Assembly: GCA_947683625.1 (NCBI GenBank)
Contig: CANTUR010000793.1
Span: 7,006,001-7,070,000, forward strand
From: Mallotus nudiflorus
Taxonomy: Eukaryota > Streptophyta > Magnoliopsida > Malpighiales > Euphorbiaceae
Direction of reading: 5' to 3'
DNA length: 64,000 nucleotides
How positions within the stretch are numbered: position 1 is the first letter of the stretch; each line of letters opens with the position of its first letter. The position numbers were made by a program, and so were the translations under genes. Under the pieces are notes generated by a model. The model made no database searches. It saw only the letters and a list, made by a program, of their open reading frames with translations, and was not told the DNA's origin. Of this stretch, positions 13,326 to 22,335 are shown piece after piece.

Positions 13326-13568
13326 CATATGACATGGCATGTGACATGGCATGCTTTAATGCTTAGTTGTCATGAGTTGTCATTTTGCTTAGTTGTCATG
13401 AATTATAATGAGTTGTCAATTTTGACTTTTCAAAGATGAGTTGACATTAGTTGTCATTAGTTGTCCTATTTTAAAGGAAATCTCCTTAATTAAGGATTTT
13501 CCTATATAGGTATCTTTGGGAATAAGGAATAGAACCTTTTCCTTTAAGGATTAGGTTGTTTACATGCC

Positions 13569-13576
13569 TATATAAG
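13569..13576 (+). promoter_or_regulatory. LTR 1 TATA box
   Basis: TATATAAG within CCTATATAAGGGCT, about 608 bp into the LTR. It is a plausible pol II core promoter with the transcript start a few tens of bases downstream. The same motif is at the matching place in LTR 2. Confidence 0.65.
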
Positions 13577-13887
13577 GGCTAACCCTATGACATACGAATT
13601 TAAGAAGCATTGAAATATTAAAAGTGAGGTTTTTCCTTAAACTTTGTTCTTTTGAAACTTTGCAAGTTTACTTGAATTGTTTCACTTCTACCTTTCATTA
13701 TAATTACTAGGTTAGATTAAACTTAGAATTGTGTGATTGTTCATCTTATAATAGCTAAGTATCTTGCTTCAATTTAATAAGCAAGGGGTTTAGCTCCATC
13801 AACACAACTATCCTTGATGATCCTTGGGCTAATATTCAAAGTTGGATGCGCGTTCTATCTCTTTTATAGGTAGGGTTCGTATAAGTT

Positions 13888-13900
13888 TGGTATCAGAGCC
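13888..13900 (+). other. Primer binding site, initiator Met tRNA (element 1)
   Basis: TGGTATCAGAGCC is the standard plant iMet-tRNA primer site of LTR retrotransposons. It sits just 3' of the inferred LTR end and fixes the element's orientation as plus. Confidence 0.92.
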
Positions 13901-14570
13901 AAACTTCAAGGTTTGGTTATTTATCATTTAATTTTCATTCATAATTTCTTCTTCTTCTTCTCAATTCTTCTCAATTTCAAAAAAAAAAAAACACCAGTCA
14001 TTGTGTTTTATGCAAAAGGGTTCAAAATCTATCAAAAGACTCTTAATTGAGTTAGTTTATTCAATTTCCATATCTATTGAGAAAAAAAATTGTTACTTTG
14101 TTTTAATTCAGAATTGTGTTTTGGTTGTGTTTGTGGGTTTATAACTCAAATTTGACTTCTTTTGTTAATTTTCATTGTGTATGATTTCTTGGCTTCTAAA
14201 AATTGGGTTTTTCTTGATTTTGAGCTAAGTTTTGTTCACTAGCTTATTTTTTTATTTATTTGATTCATGAATAGTCACTTTGAATTTTAAGTTTAATTTG
14301 ATTTTTATGATTGTGGTGTTGAGTTGATTGAGCAATTTTTGTATAATTTGCATTAGTTTTATTAGAACTAAGATTTGGGGAATTTGAGTGATAAAAGGCG
14401 AGTGGTGAGCTCATAAAAGGGTAAGAGCCTTATTGAGTGAAATACGAGTGTGAGTGCCATTTAGATTGAGTGAAACACATTCTCTCTCTCAACAACAACA
14501 ACGGAGGAGGAGGAAAAGAGAGAGATCTCTCTCAACAACAACAACGGAGGAGGAGGAAAAGAGAGAGATA
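13901..14570 (+). other. Untranslated leader of element 1
   Basis: About 670 bp without a supported gene. It contains a CTT/TCTC pyrimidine tract (about 13948-13976), a 13-base A run (13979-13991), a long T-rich stretch, and a purine-rich tandem duplication just before gag. It matches the leader of element 2 at 20057-20708 except over the last about 90 bp. Confidence 0.8.
14483..14568 (+). repeat. Perfect 43-bp tandem duplication before gag
   Basis: Two identical 43-bp units (14483-14525 and 14526-14568) made of TCTCTCTC, (AAC)n, GGAGGAGGAGG and AAAAGAGAGAGA blocks. Element 2 has unrelated sequence at this place, including the gag start codon and first codons, so the insertion or replacement is specific to element 1. 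Confidence 0.9.
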
Positions 14571-14599
14571 ATGCCCGATCAAAAGATGTACATGAAATC

Positions 14600-15478
14600 A
14601 TGACCCAATTTTTTGACAAGTTAAGACTAGATTTGGTAAACCAAATTGGAGACTTGGCAGACCGAATAGATAAGATAGAGTCAAGTCATCATGGAGATGC
14701 TAGTATAATCAATACTAGAACCCGTGGGAGACATGAACAAGAGGATGACGAACAAATATCCAATTCAGGCAGAAACGGGCATGCAAGAGTTGATAACAAC
14801 TTGGGAAGCATTAAGATGAAAATTCCAAGCTTTCAAGGCAAAAGTAATGCCGAAGCCTATTTGGAGTGGGAGAAAAAAGTGGAGTTCATCTTTGAGTGCC
14901 ATCAATATTCTGAAGAAAAGAAGGTGAAGCTAGTTGCCATAGAGTTTACTGATTATGCACTTGTTTGGTGGGATCAATTGGTGACTAGTAGAAGAAGGAA
15001 CCATGATCGACCTATTGAGACATGGGAGGAGATGAAGGCAATCATGCGCAAGAGGTTTGTTCCTACACACTATTATAGAGAATTGTATAATAAACTTCAA
15101 AACCTTGTGCAAGGATCTAAAAGTGTAGAGGAGTACCATCAAGCAATGGAGATAGCTATGATTAGAGCAAATATTGATGAAGACTGTGAGGTAACAATGG
15201 CGAGGTTTTTGCATGGGCTGAATAGAAACATAGCCGACTTAGTGGAATTACATCACTATGTTGACATGGATGATATGTTGCACATGGCGATCAAGATTGA
15301 GAAGCAATTGAAGTTCAAGAATTCCAAAGGCAATTCAACTTCTTCTAGTGATTCATGGAAGTCAAATTGGAAGAATGGAGATAAAAGCTTCACTAAGGCA
15401 AAATTTAACAACAACAAAGGACGAAACGAAGGGGGCAATGCCAAGACCAAAGAAAAAGGTGAAACTCAAACTAAATGA
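14600..15478 (+). pseudogene. Element 1 gag (capsid), broken at both ends
   Basis: A 292-codon frame encoding the retrotransposon Gag capsid, the structural protein of the cytoplasmic virus-like particle. The Retrotrans_gag-type region spans about residues 85-235, with conserved stretches AYLEWEKKVEF (86-96), WWDQL (123-127) and MKAIMRKRFVP (145-155). A Lys/Asn-rich basic tail (255-292) leads toward the nucleocapsid. The true N-terminus is damaged. An ATG at 14571 reads ten codons to a stop at 14601 because one base is missing near 14596 relative to element 2, and the first codons seen in element 2 are replaced by the 43-bp repeats. The frame ends at TGA 15476-15478, where element 2 has CGA. 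The zinc knuckle continues in the same frame beyond a second stop at 15491. A low ATG at 14600 is the first usable start, but function is unlikely. Confidence 0.88.
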
Positions 15479-15493
15479 TCTCGTGATGTTTAA

Positions 15494-15535
15494 TGTTTTA
15501 AATGTTTGGGTTATGGGCATATCTCTTCTAACTGC
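15494..15535 (+). pseudogene. Gag CCHC zinc knuckle of element 1, just after a stop
   Basis: Reads C-F-K-C-L-G-Y-G-H-I-S-S-N-C, the CX2CX4HX4C nucleocapsid zinc knuckle that packages element RNA. It is in the gag and pol frame but separated from gag by the stops at 15476 and 15491. In element 2 the same knuckle is frameshifted. Confidence 0.85.
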
Positions 15536-17302
15536 CTAAATAAGCGCACCATGACGATGAGGGGTAGCGAAGTCTTTAGTAAAAGTGATGATGATGAGTG
15601 CAATTTGGAGATGCCTGAGCTTGAGGATGCAAGTGATGATGAGGCTGTACAAAGTCCATCACATGGTGAATTGCTTGTTACAAGGCGAATCATGAATGTG
15701 CAAACCAAGATGGAGTATGAGGCACAATGTGAGAACATCTTTCACACTAGATGCAAGGTGCAAGATAAGGTATGTTGTATGATCATTGATGGCGGTAGTT
15801 GCACAAACGTAGCTAGCACCATGTTAGTTGAGAAATTGCATTTATATACCATGAAGCACCCTAGGCCTTACACATTGCAATGGCTGAATGATTATGGGGA
15901 GATAAAAGTAACTAAACAAGTGAAGATAGCATTTTCAATAGGCAAATATGAAGATGAAGTATTGTGTGATGTAGTGCCTATGCAAGCTTGTCATATTCTT
16001 TTAGGGCGTCCTTGGCAATATGATAGGAGGTCTAATCATAATGGGTTCTCTAATAGATATTCTTTTGTAATGAATGATGTACCCATTACCCTTAAACCTT
16101 TAACCCCTAAAGAAGTGTATGAGGACCAAAAAGTCCTAAAGCAAAGATTTAAAGAGTTTGAAAAAGAAAAAGCAATAAAAAGAGAGAGAGAGAGTTTGCA
16201 TAAAAAAGAAAAGGCAAACAAGCAAAAGGAAAGCTGTGAGAAAAGTAATGAGAGGAGTGAGCAAAGAGTGGAAAAAGGAGAGCTTGAGGGGATGCACAAT
16301 GAGAAAAAAAAGAGTGATGCGCATGCAAAAGGAGAGTTGAGTGTGAATAAGGTAACACAAGAGAGAAAAGCAAGTTTTTATGCAAAAGAAAACGATGTGA
16401 GGAAAGCTTTACTTTTAAGGCAGCCTATGCATGTACTTGTTTATAAGGAATCTTATTTGAGCTCTAACGATCTTGACCCTTCTTTGCCTAGTTCTTTTGT
16501 GAGATTATTGCAGGAATTTCAAGATGTGTTTCCCGATGATATTCCTAGTGGTTTGCCGCCAATAAGAGGAATAGAGCATCAAATTGACTTTGTACCTGGT
16601 TCTATAATTCCAAATAGACCCGCGTATAGATGCAATCCTGAGGAAACTAAAGAGTTGCAAAGGCAAGTTGAGGATCTTGTGAACAAAGGATACATTCGAG
16701 AAAGCATGAGCCCATGTGCCATTCCGGTTTTACTTATGCCTATGAAGGATGGCACTTGGAGAATGTGTGTTGATTGTCGCGCAATTAACAAAATAACGGT
16801 AAAGTATCATCATCCTATTCCTAGGTTAAATGATATGCTTGATGAGTTGCATGGGGCTATTATATTTTCCAAGATTGATTTGAAAAGTGGTTATCATCAA
16901 ATTCGCATGAAAGAGGGTGATGAGTGGAAAACTGCATTTAAAACAAAATATGGTTTATATGAGTGGTTAGTCATGCCTTTTGGTTTAACTAATGCACCTA
17001 GCACTTTTATGAGATTAATGAACCATGTTTTGCGTGCTTTCATTGGAAAATTTATGGTTGTTTATTTTGATGATATACTTATATATAGTAAATCTTTGGA
17101 AGAGCATATTGAACATGTGCATTTGGTTTTGGAAGTGCTGCGTAAGGAATGTTTGTATGCTAACCTCAAAAAGTGTAGTTTTTACACACATAAGCTTGTT
17201 TTCTTAGGCTTTGTTGTTAGTGCAAAAGGAATAGAGGTAGATGAAGAGAAGGTCAAGGCAATTAAAGACTGGCCTACGCCTAGAGGAGTTAGTGATGTGT
17301 GA
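15536..17302 (+). pseudogene. Element 1 pol part 1: protease and reverse transcriptase
   Basis: Open frame, same phase as gag, carrying the aspartic protease and most of reverse transcriptase. Counted from the codon at 15506, the protease active-site region CCMIIDGGSCTNVAS spans 90-104 (Asp95; Gly-Gly replaces the usual Asp-Ser/Thr-Gly, as also in element 2) and ILLGRPW follows at 164-170. A highly charged linker occupies about 205-300. RT covers about 330-575 with [12 protein letters not shown] (457-468), MPFGLTNAPSTF (490-501) and the catalytic YFDDILIYS (520-528). TGA at 17300-17302 ends the frame where element 2 reads CGA. RT here has MPMKDG where element 2 has VPKKDG. Protease would cleave Gag-Pol and RT would copy element RNA inside particles, but the broken frame makes this a pseudogene. 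Confidence 0.9.
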
Positions 17303-17419
17303 AGTTTTCATGGTCTTGCAAGCTTTTATAGGCGATTTGTGAGGGATTTTAGTACCATTATAGCACCATTGACCGAAGTCATTAAGAAAAATGTTGGCTT
17401 TAAGTGGGGAGAAGCATAA
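17303..17419 (+). pseudogene. Element 1 pol part 2: RT connection piece between two stops
   Basis: A 38-codon in-frame stretch between TGA 17300 and TAA 17417. It reads [13 protein letters not shown], the conserved segment joining RT to RNase H in plant Ty3/gypsy Pol. It shows that the preceding stop is a point mutation within a once continuous protein. Confidence 0.85.
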
Positions 17420-18439
17420 GAACAAGCATTTAACATGCTTAAGGATAAGTTGACATCTGCTCCTTTACTTACTCTACCTAATTTTTCTAAAACATTTGAA
17501 ATTGAATGTGATGCTTCAGGTTTTGGAATTGGGGCTGTTCTAATGCAATATGGACAACCAATTGCTTATTTTAGTGAAAAGTTAAATGGTGCAAGCTTGA
17601 AGTACCCCACTTATGACAAAGAGATGTATGCCTTAGTTCGCGCTCTGGAGACATGGCAGCATTATTTATTGCCTAAAGAGTTCGTGATACATACTGATCA
17701 TGAATCCTTGAAGCACTTGAAGGGGAAAAATAAGCTTAACAAACAACATGCTAGGTGGAGTGAATTCATTAAGTCATTTCCTTATGTCATTAAATACAAG
17801 CAAGGTAAAGAGAATGTTGTGGCTGATGCACTTTCAAGAAGGTATACTTTACTTGCTTCTTTAGATGCCAAATTGCTAGGATTTGAATACATAAAAGAGT
17901 TATATGAGAATGACAGTGATTTTGGTAGTGTTTATCATGCATGTGAAAATATTGCTTTTAAAAAGTTCTATAGGCATGATGGTTACTTGTTTAAAGAGAA
18001 ACGGTTGTGTGTTCCTAACTGTTCTATGCGTGAATTACTTGTTCGTGAAGCACATGAGGGTGGTTTAATGGGACATTTTGGTATAGCTAAGACTTTAGAT
18101 GTTTTACATGATCACTTTTATTGGCCTAACATGAAAAAAGATGTTGTTAGAATTTGTGATAAGTGCATTGTGTGTAAACAAGCTAAGTCTAAGTTAAAAC
18201 CACATGGTTTGTATATGCCTTTACCGGTGCCTAGTTCACCTTGGATTGATATTTCCATGGATTTTGTGCTTGGTTTACCTAGGACTAGGCAAGGACATGA
18301 TTCAATATATGTTATTGTAGATAGGTTTTCTAAAATGGCTCACTTTATAACATGTAGAAAAACTAATGATGCACAACATGTTGCAGATTTGTTCTTTAAA
18401 GAGATTGTTCATTTGCATGGCATGCTAGAAAAATTGTGA
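17420..18439 (+). pseudogene. Element 1 pol part 3: RNase H and integrase N-terminal half
   Basis: Continues the pol frame after the 17417 stop. Numbering from the Met at 17435, RNase H has its acidic residues in FEIECDASG (Asp26), TYDKEMYAL (Glu63), IHTDHESL (Asp88) and VVADALSRR (Asp131). RNase H degrades template RNA during reverse transcription. Integrase begins with the HHCC zinc domain (His207, His214, Cys244, Cys247, with [10 protein letters not shown] between). The first core Asp is in [10 protein letters not shown] (Asp276). The frame ends at 18437-18439 because one base is missing near 18424, so the remaining catalytic residues lie in another frame. Element 2 has none of this region. 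Confidence 0.9.
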
Positions 18440-19347
18440 GTGATAGAGATGCTAAATTTTTAAGCTACTTTTGGAAGACTTTATGGGGTAAATTGGGCAC
18501 TAAACTTTTATTTTCTATAACCTGTCATCCACAAACTGATGGGCAAACTGAGGTAGTTAATAGAACTTTATCTCAATTACTAAGAACCATGGTTAGGCAT
18601 AATTTGAAATCATGGGAAGATTGCTTGCCACATATTGAATTTGCATATAATCGTAGTGTGCATTCTTCTACCAATTTTTGTCCTTTTGAGATTGTTTATG
18701 GTTTTATTCCGTTGAGTCCTTTAGATTTGATTGCTTTACCTTTAAGTGAACAAGTAAATCTAGATGGAAAGAAGAAGGCAGAATTTGTGAAGTCCTTACA
18801 TGAAAAGGTGCGAGCAAATCTTGAAAGAAAGAATGAGCAATATGCCAAACATGCAAACAAGGGGCGCATAAAAGTTGTATTTGAACCAGGTGATTGGGTT
18901 TGGATACATTTGCGTAAAGAAAGGTTTCCTACTCAAAGAAAATCTAAGTTGATGCCTCGTGGTGATGGACCCTTACAAGTGTTAAAGCGCATCAATGACA
19001 ATGCTTATAAGATTGACTTACCCGGTGAGTATGGTGTAAGTGCTACATTTAATGTTGCTGATTTATGTCTTTTTAATTTTAATGTAGGTGCTGATTCGAG
19101 GACGAATCATCTTGAGGAAGGGGGGAACGATGCAACCAAGCTAAGCAAGCCCATCAAACCAAGTGATCCATTGCATTATGAGGGACCAATGACAAGATCA
19201 AGGATAAAGAAGTTCAAACAAGCATTGAATTTGCTTGTCTTTCACATTACAAGCAAGTTGGTGGATTTGACTACAAGTACAAGCTTGGAGCCGCATGATG
19301 AAGAATTCAAGCTAATTAGCTTAATTTCCTATTCTGAAATTAATTAG
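18425..19347 (+). pseudogene. Element 1 pol part 4: integrase core and tail reading into LTR 2
   Basis: Frameshifted continuation of integrase, a 303-codon frame from 18436. The second core Asp is in SDRDAKFLS (residue 3) and the core Glu is in TDGQTEVVNR (Glu39). A GPY/F-like module spans about 176-197 (DGPLQVLKRINDNAYKIDLP). No canonical chromodomain is seen. After ATFNVADL the protein reads across the polypurine tract (LEEGGND) and for about 220 bp into the LTR, with a basic GPMTRSR motif at about 250-256 before stopping at 19347. In CRM-type chromoviruses an integrase C-terminal targeting tail (CR motif) may likewise be encoded partly in the LTR; that parallel is from memory and unverified. 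The tail is kept open in both LTRs, with T/I the only change near GPMTRSR. Confidence 0.85.
19114..19127 (+). other. Polypurine tract of element 1
   Basis: GAGGAAGGGGGGAA directly precedes LTR 2. It would prime plus-strand DNA synthesis. It is also coding (Glu-Glu-Gly-Gly) within the integrase tail. Confidence 0.88.
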
Positions 19348-19394
19348 CTTGAATTGGACGAATTTGGAAGTTGTTTTTTTTATTCATATTTTGG

Positions 19395-19492
19395 AGTCAA
19401 TAAGGAAGATTCAAGAATATTCCAAGTCAAAGTCAATAAGTCAAAGTCAAAGTCAAATAATCAACAAGTCAAAGTCAATGGTCAATGGTCAA
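19395..19492 (-). promoter_or_regulatory. W-box cluster in LTR 2 (ten cores)
   Basis: AGTCAA or GGTCAA at 19395, 19425, 19431, 19439, 19445, 19451, 19467, 19473, 19480 and 19487. One core seen in LTR 1 is lost (ATAATCAAC) while two are gained by single changes, so overall density is kept. WRKY binding is inferred. Confidence 0.55.
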
Positions 19493-19725
19493 CATATGAC
19501 ATGGCATGTGACATGGCATGCTTTAATGCTTAGTTGTCATGAGTTGTCATTTTGCTTAGTTGTCATGAATTGTAATGAGTTGTCAATTTTGACTTTTCAA
19601 AGATGAGTTGTCATTAGTTGTCCTATTTTAAAGGAAATCTCCTTAATTAAGGATTTTCCTATATAGGTATCTTTGGGAATAAGGAATAGAACCTTTTCCT
19701 TTAAGGATTAGGTTGTTTACATGCC

Positions 19726-19733
19726 TATATAAG
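19726..19733 (+). promoter_or_regulatory. LTR 2 TATA box
   Basis: TATATAAG in CCTATATAAGGGC at the position equivalent to 13569 in LTR 1. It would drive element 2. Confidence 0.62.
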
Positions 19734-20043
19734 GGCTAACCCATAACATACGAATTTAAGAAGCATTGAAATATTAAAAGTGAGGTTTTTCCTTAAACTT
19801 TGTTCTTTTGAAACTTTGCAAGTTTACTTGAATTGTTTCACTTCTACCTTTCATTACAATTACTAGGTTAGATTAAACTTAGAATTGTGTGATTGTTCAT
19901 CTTATAATAGCTAAGTATCTTGCTTCAATTTAATAAGCAAGGGGTTTAGCTCCATCAACACAACTATCCTTGATGATCCTTGGGCTAATATTCAAAGTTG
20001 GATGCGCGTTCTATCTCTTTTATAGGTAGGGTTCGTATAAGTT

Positions 20044-20056
20044 TGGTATCAGAGCC
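20044..20056 (+). other. Primer binding site, initiator Met tRNA (element 2)
   Basis: TGGTATCAGAGCC, identical to the site at 13888, three bases after the inferred end of LTR 2. Confidence 0.92.
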
Positions 20057-20708
20057 AAACTTCAAGGTTTGGTTATTTATCATTTAATTTTCATTCATAA
20101 TTTCTTCTTCTTCTTCTCAATTCTTCTCAATTTCAAAAAAAAAAAAAAAAAAAACACCAGTCATTATGTTTTATGCAAAAGGGTTCAAAATCTATCAAAA
20201 GACCCTTAATTGAGTTAGTTTATTCAATTTCCATATCTATTGAGAAACAAAATTGTTACTTTATTTTAATTCAGAATTGTGTTTTGGTTGTGTTTGTGGG
20301 TTTATAACTCAAATTTGACTTCTTTTGTTAATTTTCATTGTGTATGATTTATTGGCTTCTAAAAATTAGGTTTTTCTTGATTTTGAGCTAAGTTTTGTTC
20401 ACTTGCTTATTTTCTTATTTATTTGATTCGTGAATAGTCACTTTGAATTTTAAGTTTAATTTGATTTTTATGATTGTGGTGTTGAGTTGATTGAGCAATT
20501 TTTGTATAATTTGCATTAGTTTTATTAGAACTAAGATTTAGGGAATTTGAGTGATAAAAGGCAAGTGGTGAGCTCATAAAAGGGTAAGAGCCTTATTGAG
20601 TGAAACACGAGTGTGAGTGCCATTTAGATTGAGTGAAACATGTAAGGGAGTGTTTGGTGAGATCTTTTTTATTGCTACTAATAATTTCTTGTAGGAAAAA
20701 TTAAAGTA
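20057..20708 (+). other. Untranslated leader of element 2
   Basis: About 650 bp with no gene. It shares the CTT-rich tract and an A run with element 1; the A run is 20 bases here (20135-20154) against 13. The last part (about 20640-20708) differs completely from element 1, which has the 43-bp repeats instead, and probably represents the ancestral leader because it leads smoothly into the gag start. Confidence 0.8.
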
Positions 20709-20918
20709 ATGACTCAAGAAGGTGAAGAAGGAATGCCTGATCAAAAGATGTACATGAAATCCATGACCCAATTGTTTGACAAGTTAAGACTAGATTTGGT
20801 AAACCAAATTGGAGACTTGGTAGACCGAATAGACAAGATAGAGTCAAGTCATCATGGAGATGCTAGTATAATCAATACTAGAACCCGTGGGAGACATGAA
20901 CAAGAGGATGACGAATAA
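20709..20918 (+). pseudogene. Element 2 gag, N-terminal piece
   Basis: Starts MTQEGEEGMPDQKM, the likely original Gag start that element 1 has lost. It continues through MTQLFDKLRLDLVNQIGDL, which aligns with the start of the element 1 frame. TAA at 20916-20918 ends it where element 1 has CAA, a C-to-T change. The coding phase continues unchanged after the stop. Confidence 0.86.
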
Positions 20919-21533
20919 ACATCCAATTCAGGCAGAACCGGGCGTGCAAGAGTTGATAACAACTTGGGAAGCATTAAGATGAAAATTCCAAGCTTTCAAG
21001 GCAAAAGTGATGCCGAAGCCTATTTGGAGTGGGAGAAAAAAGTGGAGTTCATCTTTGAGTGCCATCAATATTTCGAAGAAAAGAAGGTGAAGCTAGTTGC
21101 CGTAGAGTTTACCGATTATGCACTTTTTTGGTGGGATCAATTGGTGACTAGTAGAAGAAGGAACCATGATCGACCTATTGAGACATGGGAGGAGATGAAG
21201 GCAATCATGCGCAAGAGGTTTATTCCTACACACTATTATAGAGAATTGTATAATAAACTTCAAAACCTTGTGCAAGGATCTAAAAGTGTAGAGGAGTACC
21301 ATCAAGCAAAGGAGATAGCTATGATTAGAGCAAATATTGATGAAGACCGTGAGGCAACAATGGCGAGGTTTTTGCATGGGCTGAATAGAAACATATCCGA
21401 CTTAGTGGAATTACATCACCATGTTGACATGGATGATATGTTGCACATGGCGATCAAGATTGAGAAGCAATTGAAGTTGAAGAATTCCAAAGGCAATTCA
21501 ACTTCTTCTAGTGCTTCATGGAAGTCAAATTAG
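20919..21533 (+). pseudogene. Element 2 gag, capsid piece
   Basis: Same frame as the N-terminal piece. The open part from about 20964 carries the capsid with AYLEWEKKVEF, WWDQL and MKAIMRKRFIP, about 96% like element 1 by eye. TAG at 21531-21533 stands where element 1 has TGG (Trp), a G-to-A change. It ends before the basic nucleocapsid tail. Confidence 0.86.
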
Positions 21534-21702
21534 AAGAATAGAGATAAAAGCTTCACTAAGGCAAAATTTAACAACAACAAAGGAGGAAACGAAGGGGGGC
21601 AATGCCAAGACCAAAGAAAAAGGTGAAACTCAAACTAAACGATATCCTGATTTCAATGTTTTAAATGTTTGGGTTATGGGCATATCTCTTCTAACTGCCT
21701 AG
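21534..21702 (+). pseudogene. Element 2 gag basic tail and frameshifted zinc knuckle
   Basis: The Lys/Asn-rich tail continues, but one extra G in the run near 21594-21600 shifts the frame. A further base is missing before the knuckle, so its Cys and His codons are read out of phase. A deletion of 23 bp relative to element 1 lies at about 21702 (CTA joined to GGGTAGCG). Confidence 0.8.
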
Positions 21703-22335
21703 GGTAGCGAAGTCTTTAGTGAAAGTGATGATGATGAGTGCAATTTGGAGATGCCTGAGCTTGAGGATGCAAGTGATGATGAGGCTGTACAAAGTCCATC
21801 ACATGGTGAATTACTTGTTACAAGGCGAATCATGAATGTGCAAACCAAGATGGAGGATGAGGCACAACGTGAGAACATCTTTCACACTAGATGTAAGGTC
21901 CAAGATAAGGTATGTTGTATGATCATTGATGGCGGTAGTTACACAAATGTAGCTAGCACCATGTTAGTTGAGAAATTGCATTTATATACCATGAAGCACC
22001 CTAGGCCTTACACATTGCAATGGCTGAATGATTATGGGGAGATAAAAGTAACTAAACAAGTGAAGATAGCATTTTCCATAGGCAAATATGAAGATGAAGT
22101 ATTGTGTGATGTAGTGCCTATGCAAGCTTGTCATATTCTTTTGGGGCGTCCTTGGCAATATGATAGGAGGGCTAATCATAATGGGTTCTCTAATATATAT
22201 TCTTTTGTAATGAATGATGTACCCATTACCCTTAAACCTTTAACCCTTAAAGAAGTGTATGAGGACCAAAAAGTCCTAAAGCAAATATTTGAAGAGTTTG
22301 AAAAAGAAAAAGCAATAAAAAGAGAGAGAGAGAGA
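21703..22335 (+). pseudogene. Element 2 pol: protease piece
   Basis: Frame opening after TAG 21700-21702. It encodes the acidic MPELEDASDDEAV stretch, then the protease active site CCMIIDGGSYTNVAS. The Cys after GGS in element 1 is Tyr here. HILLGRPW follows. The frame is lost at the AG dinucleotide run (22321-22336), which has eight AG units against seven in element 1, a +2 shift. Out-of-frame reading continues to a stop at 22482. Confidence 0.85.

Larger units (their letters stand above)
12961..13884 (+). repeat. LTR 1 (5' LTR of element 1)
   Basis: About 924 bp. It starts TGATGCAACC exactly where satellite sequence ends and is matched by the block beginning at 19128. By eye I count roughly 13 substitutions and two small indels between the two LTRs, one a gap of about 12 bp in LTR 2. 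The 3' end is uncertain because both copies are followed by the same internal sequence. I place it just before the primer site, after GTTCGTATAA. A CATCA at 13797-13801 could instead pair with the TGATG start. The first about 220 bp retain the open frame that forms the C-terminal tail of the polyprotein in LTR 2. Confidence 0.88.
12961..20040 (+). mobile_element. Ty3/gypsy LTR retrotransposon, element 1 (two LTRs, inactive)
   Basis: About 7.1 kb from LTR 1 through LTR 2. Order is LTR, iMet primer site, leader, gag, PR, RT, RNase H, integrase, polypurine tract, LTR. This order and the RT ([11 protein letters not shown]) and integrase motifs place it in the plant Ty3/gypsy elements. A TGATG LTR terminus, an integrase C-terminal tail that reads into the 3' LTR, and residence in satellite DNA suggest a chromovirus of the centromeric CRM group, but that clade call needs an RT tree. 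The gag-pol frame is continuous in design but broken by stops near 15476, 15491, 17300 and 17417 and by frameshifts near 14596 and 18424, so it cannot make a full polyprotein. The possible 5-bp target duplication GTATC (12956-12960) cannot be tested because the right end of the tandem is deleted. Confidence 0.93.
19128..20040 (+). repeat. LTR 2 (shared: 3' LTR of element 1, 5' LTR of element 2)
   Basis: About 913 bp and nearly identical to LTR 1. Its first base is C (CGATGCAACC) where LTR 1 has T; the change is silent in the integrase tail that reads through it. It is followed directly by another primer site and leader rather than by host DNA, so it joins two elements in tandem. It lacks about 12 bp in the TTGTCATTAG region relative to LTR 1. 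Confidence 0.88.

Noticed and set aside
13182..13439. An 85-codon frame in the LTR (and its copy at 19349-19606) as an accessory gene
   Set aside because: It lies over the W-box and direct-repeat region of U3 and encodes low-complexity Lys-Ser-Gln repeats. It is explained by regulatory repeats.
13797..13801. CATCA as the certain 3' end of LTR 1
   Set aside because: It would mirror the TGATG start but would leave 86 bp before the primer site, which is unusually far. I prefer an end near 13884 and keep the boundary uncertain.
14930..16385. Minus-strand frames of 64-96 codons opposite gag and pol
   Set aside because: Antisense shadows. The plus strand carries clear Gag, protease and RT motifs.
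18436..19100. A canonical chromodomain at the integrase C-terminus
   Set aside because: No aromatic-cage pattern is visible after the GPY/F-like module. Only the basic GPMTRSR tail is present.
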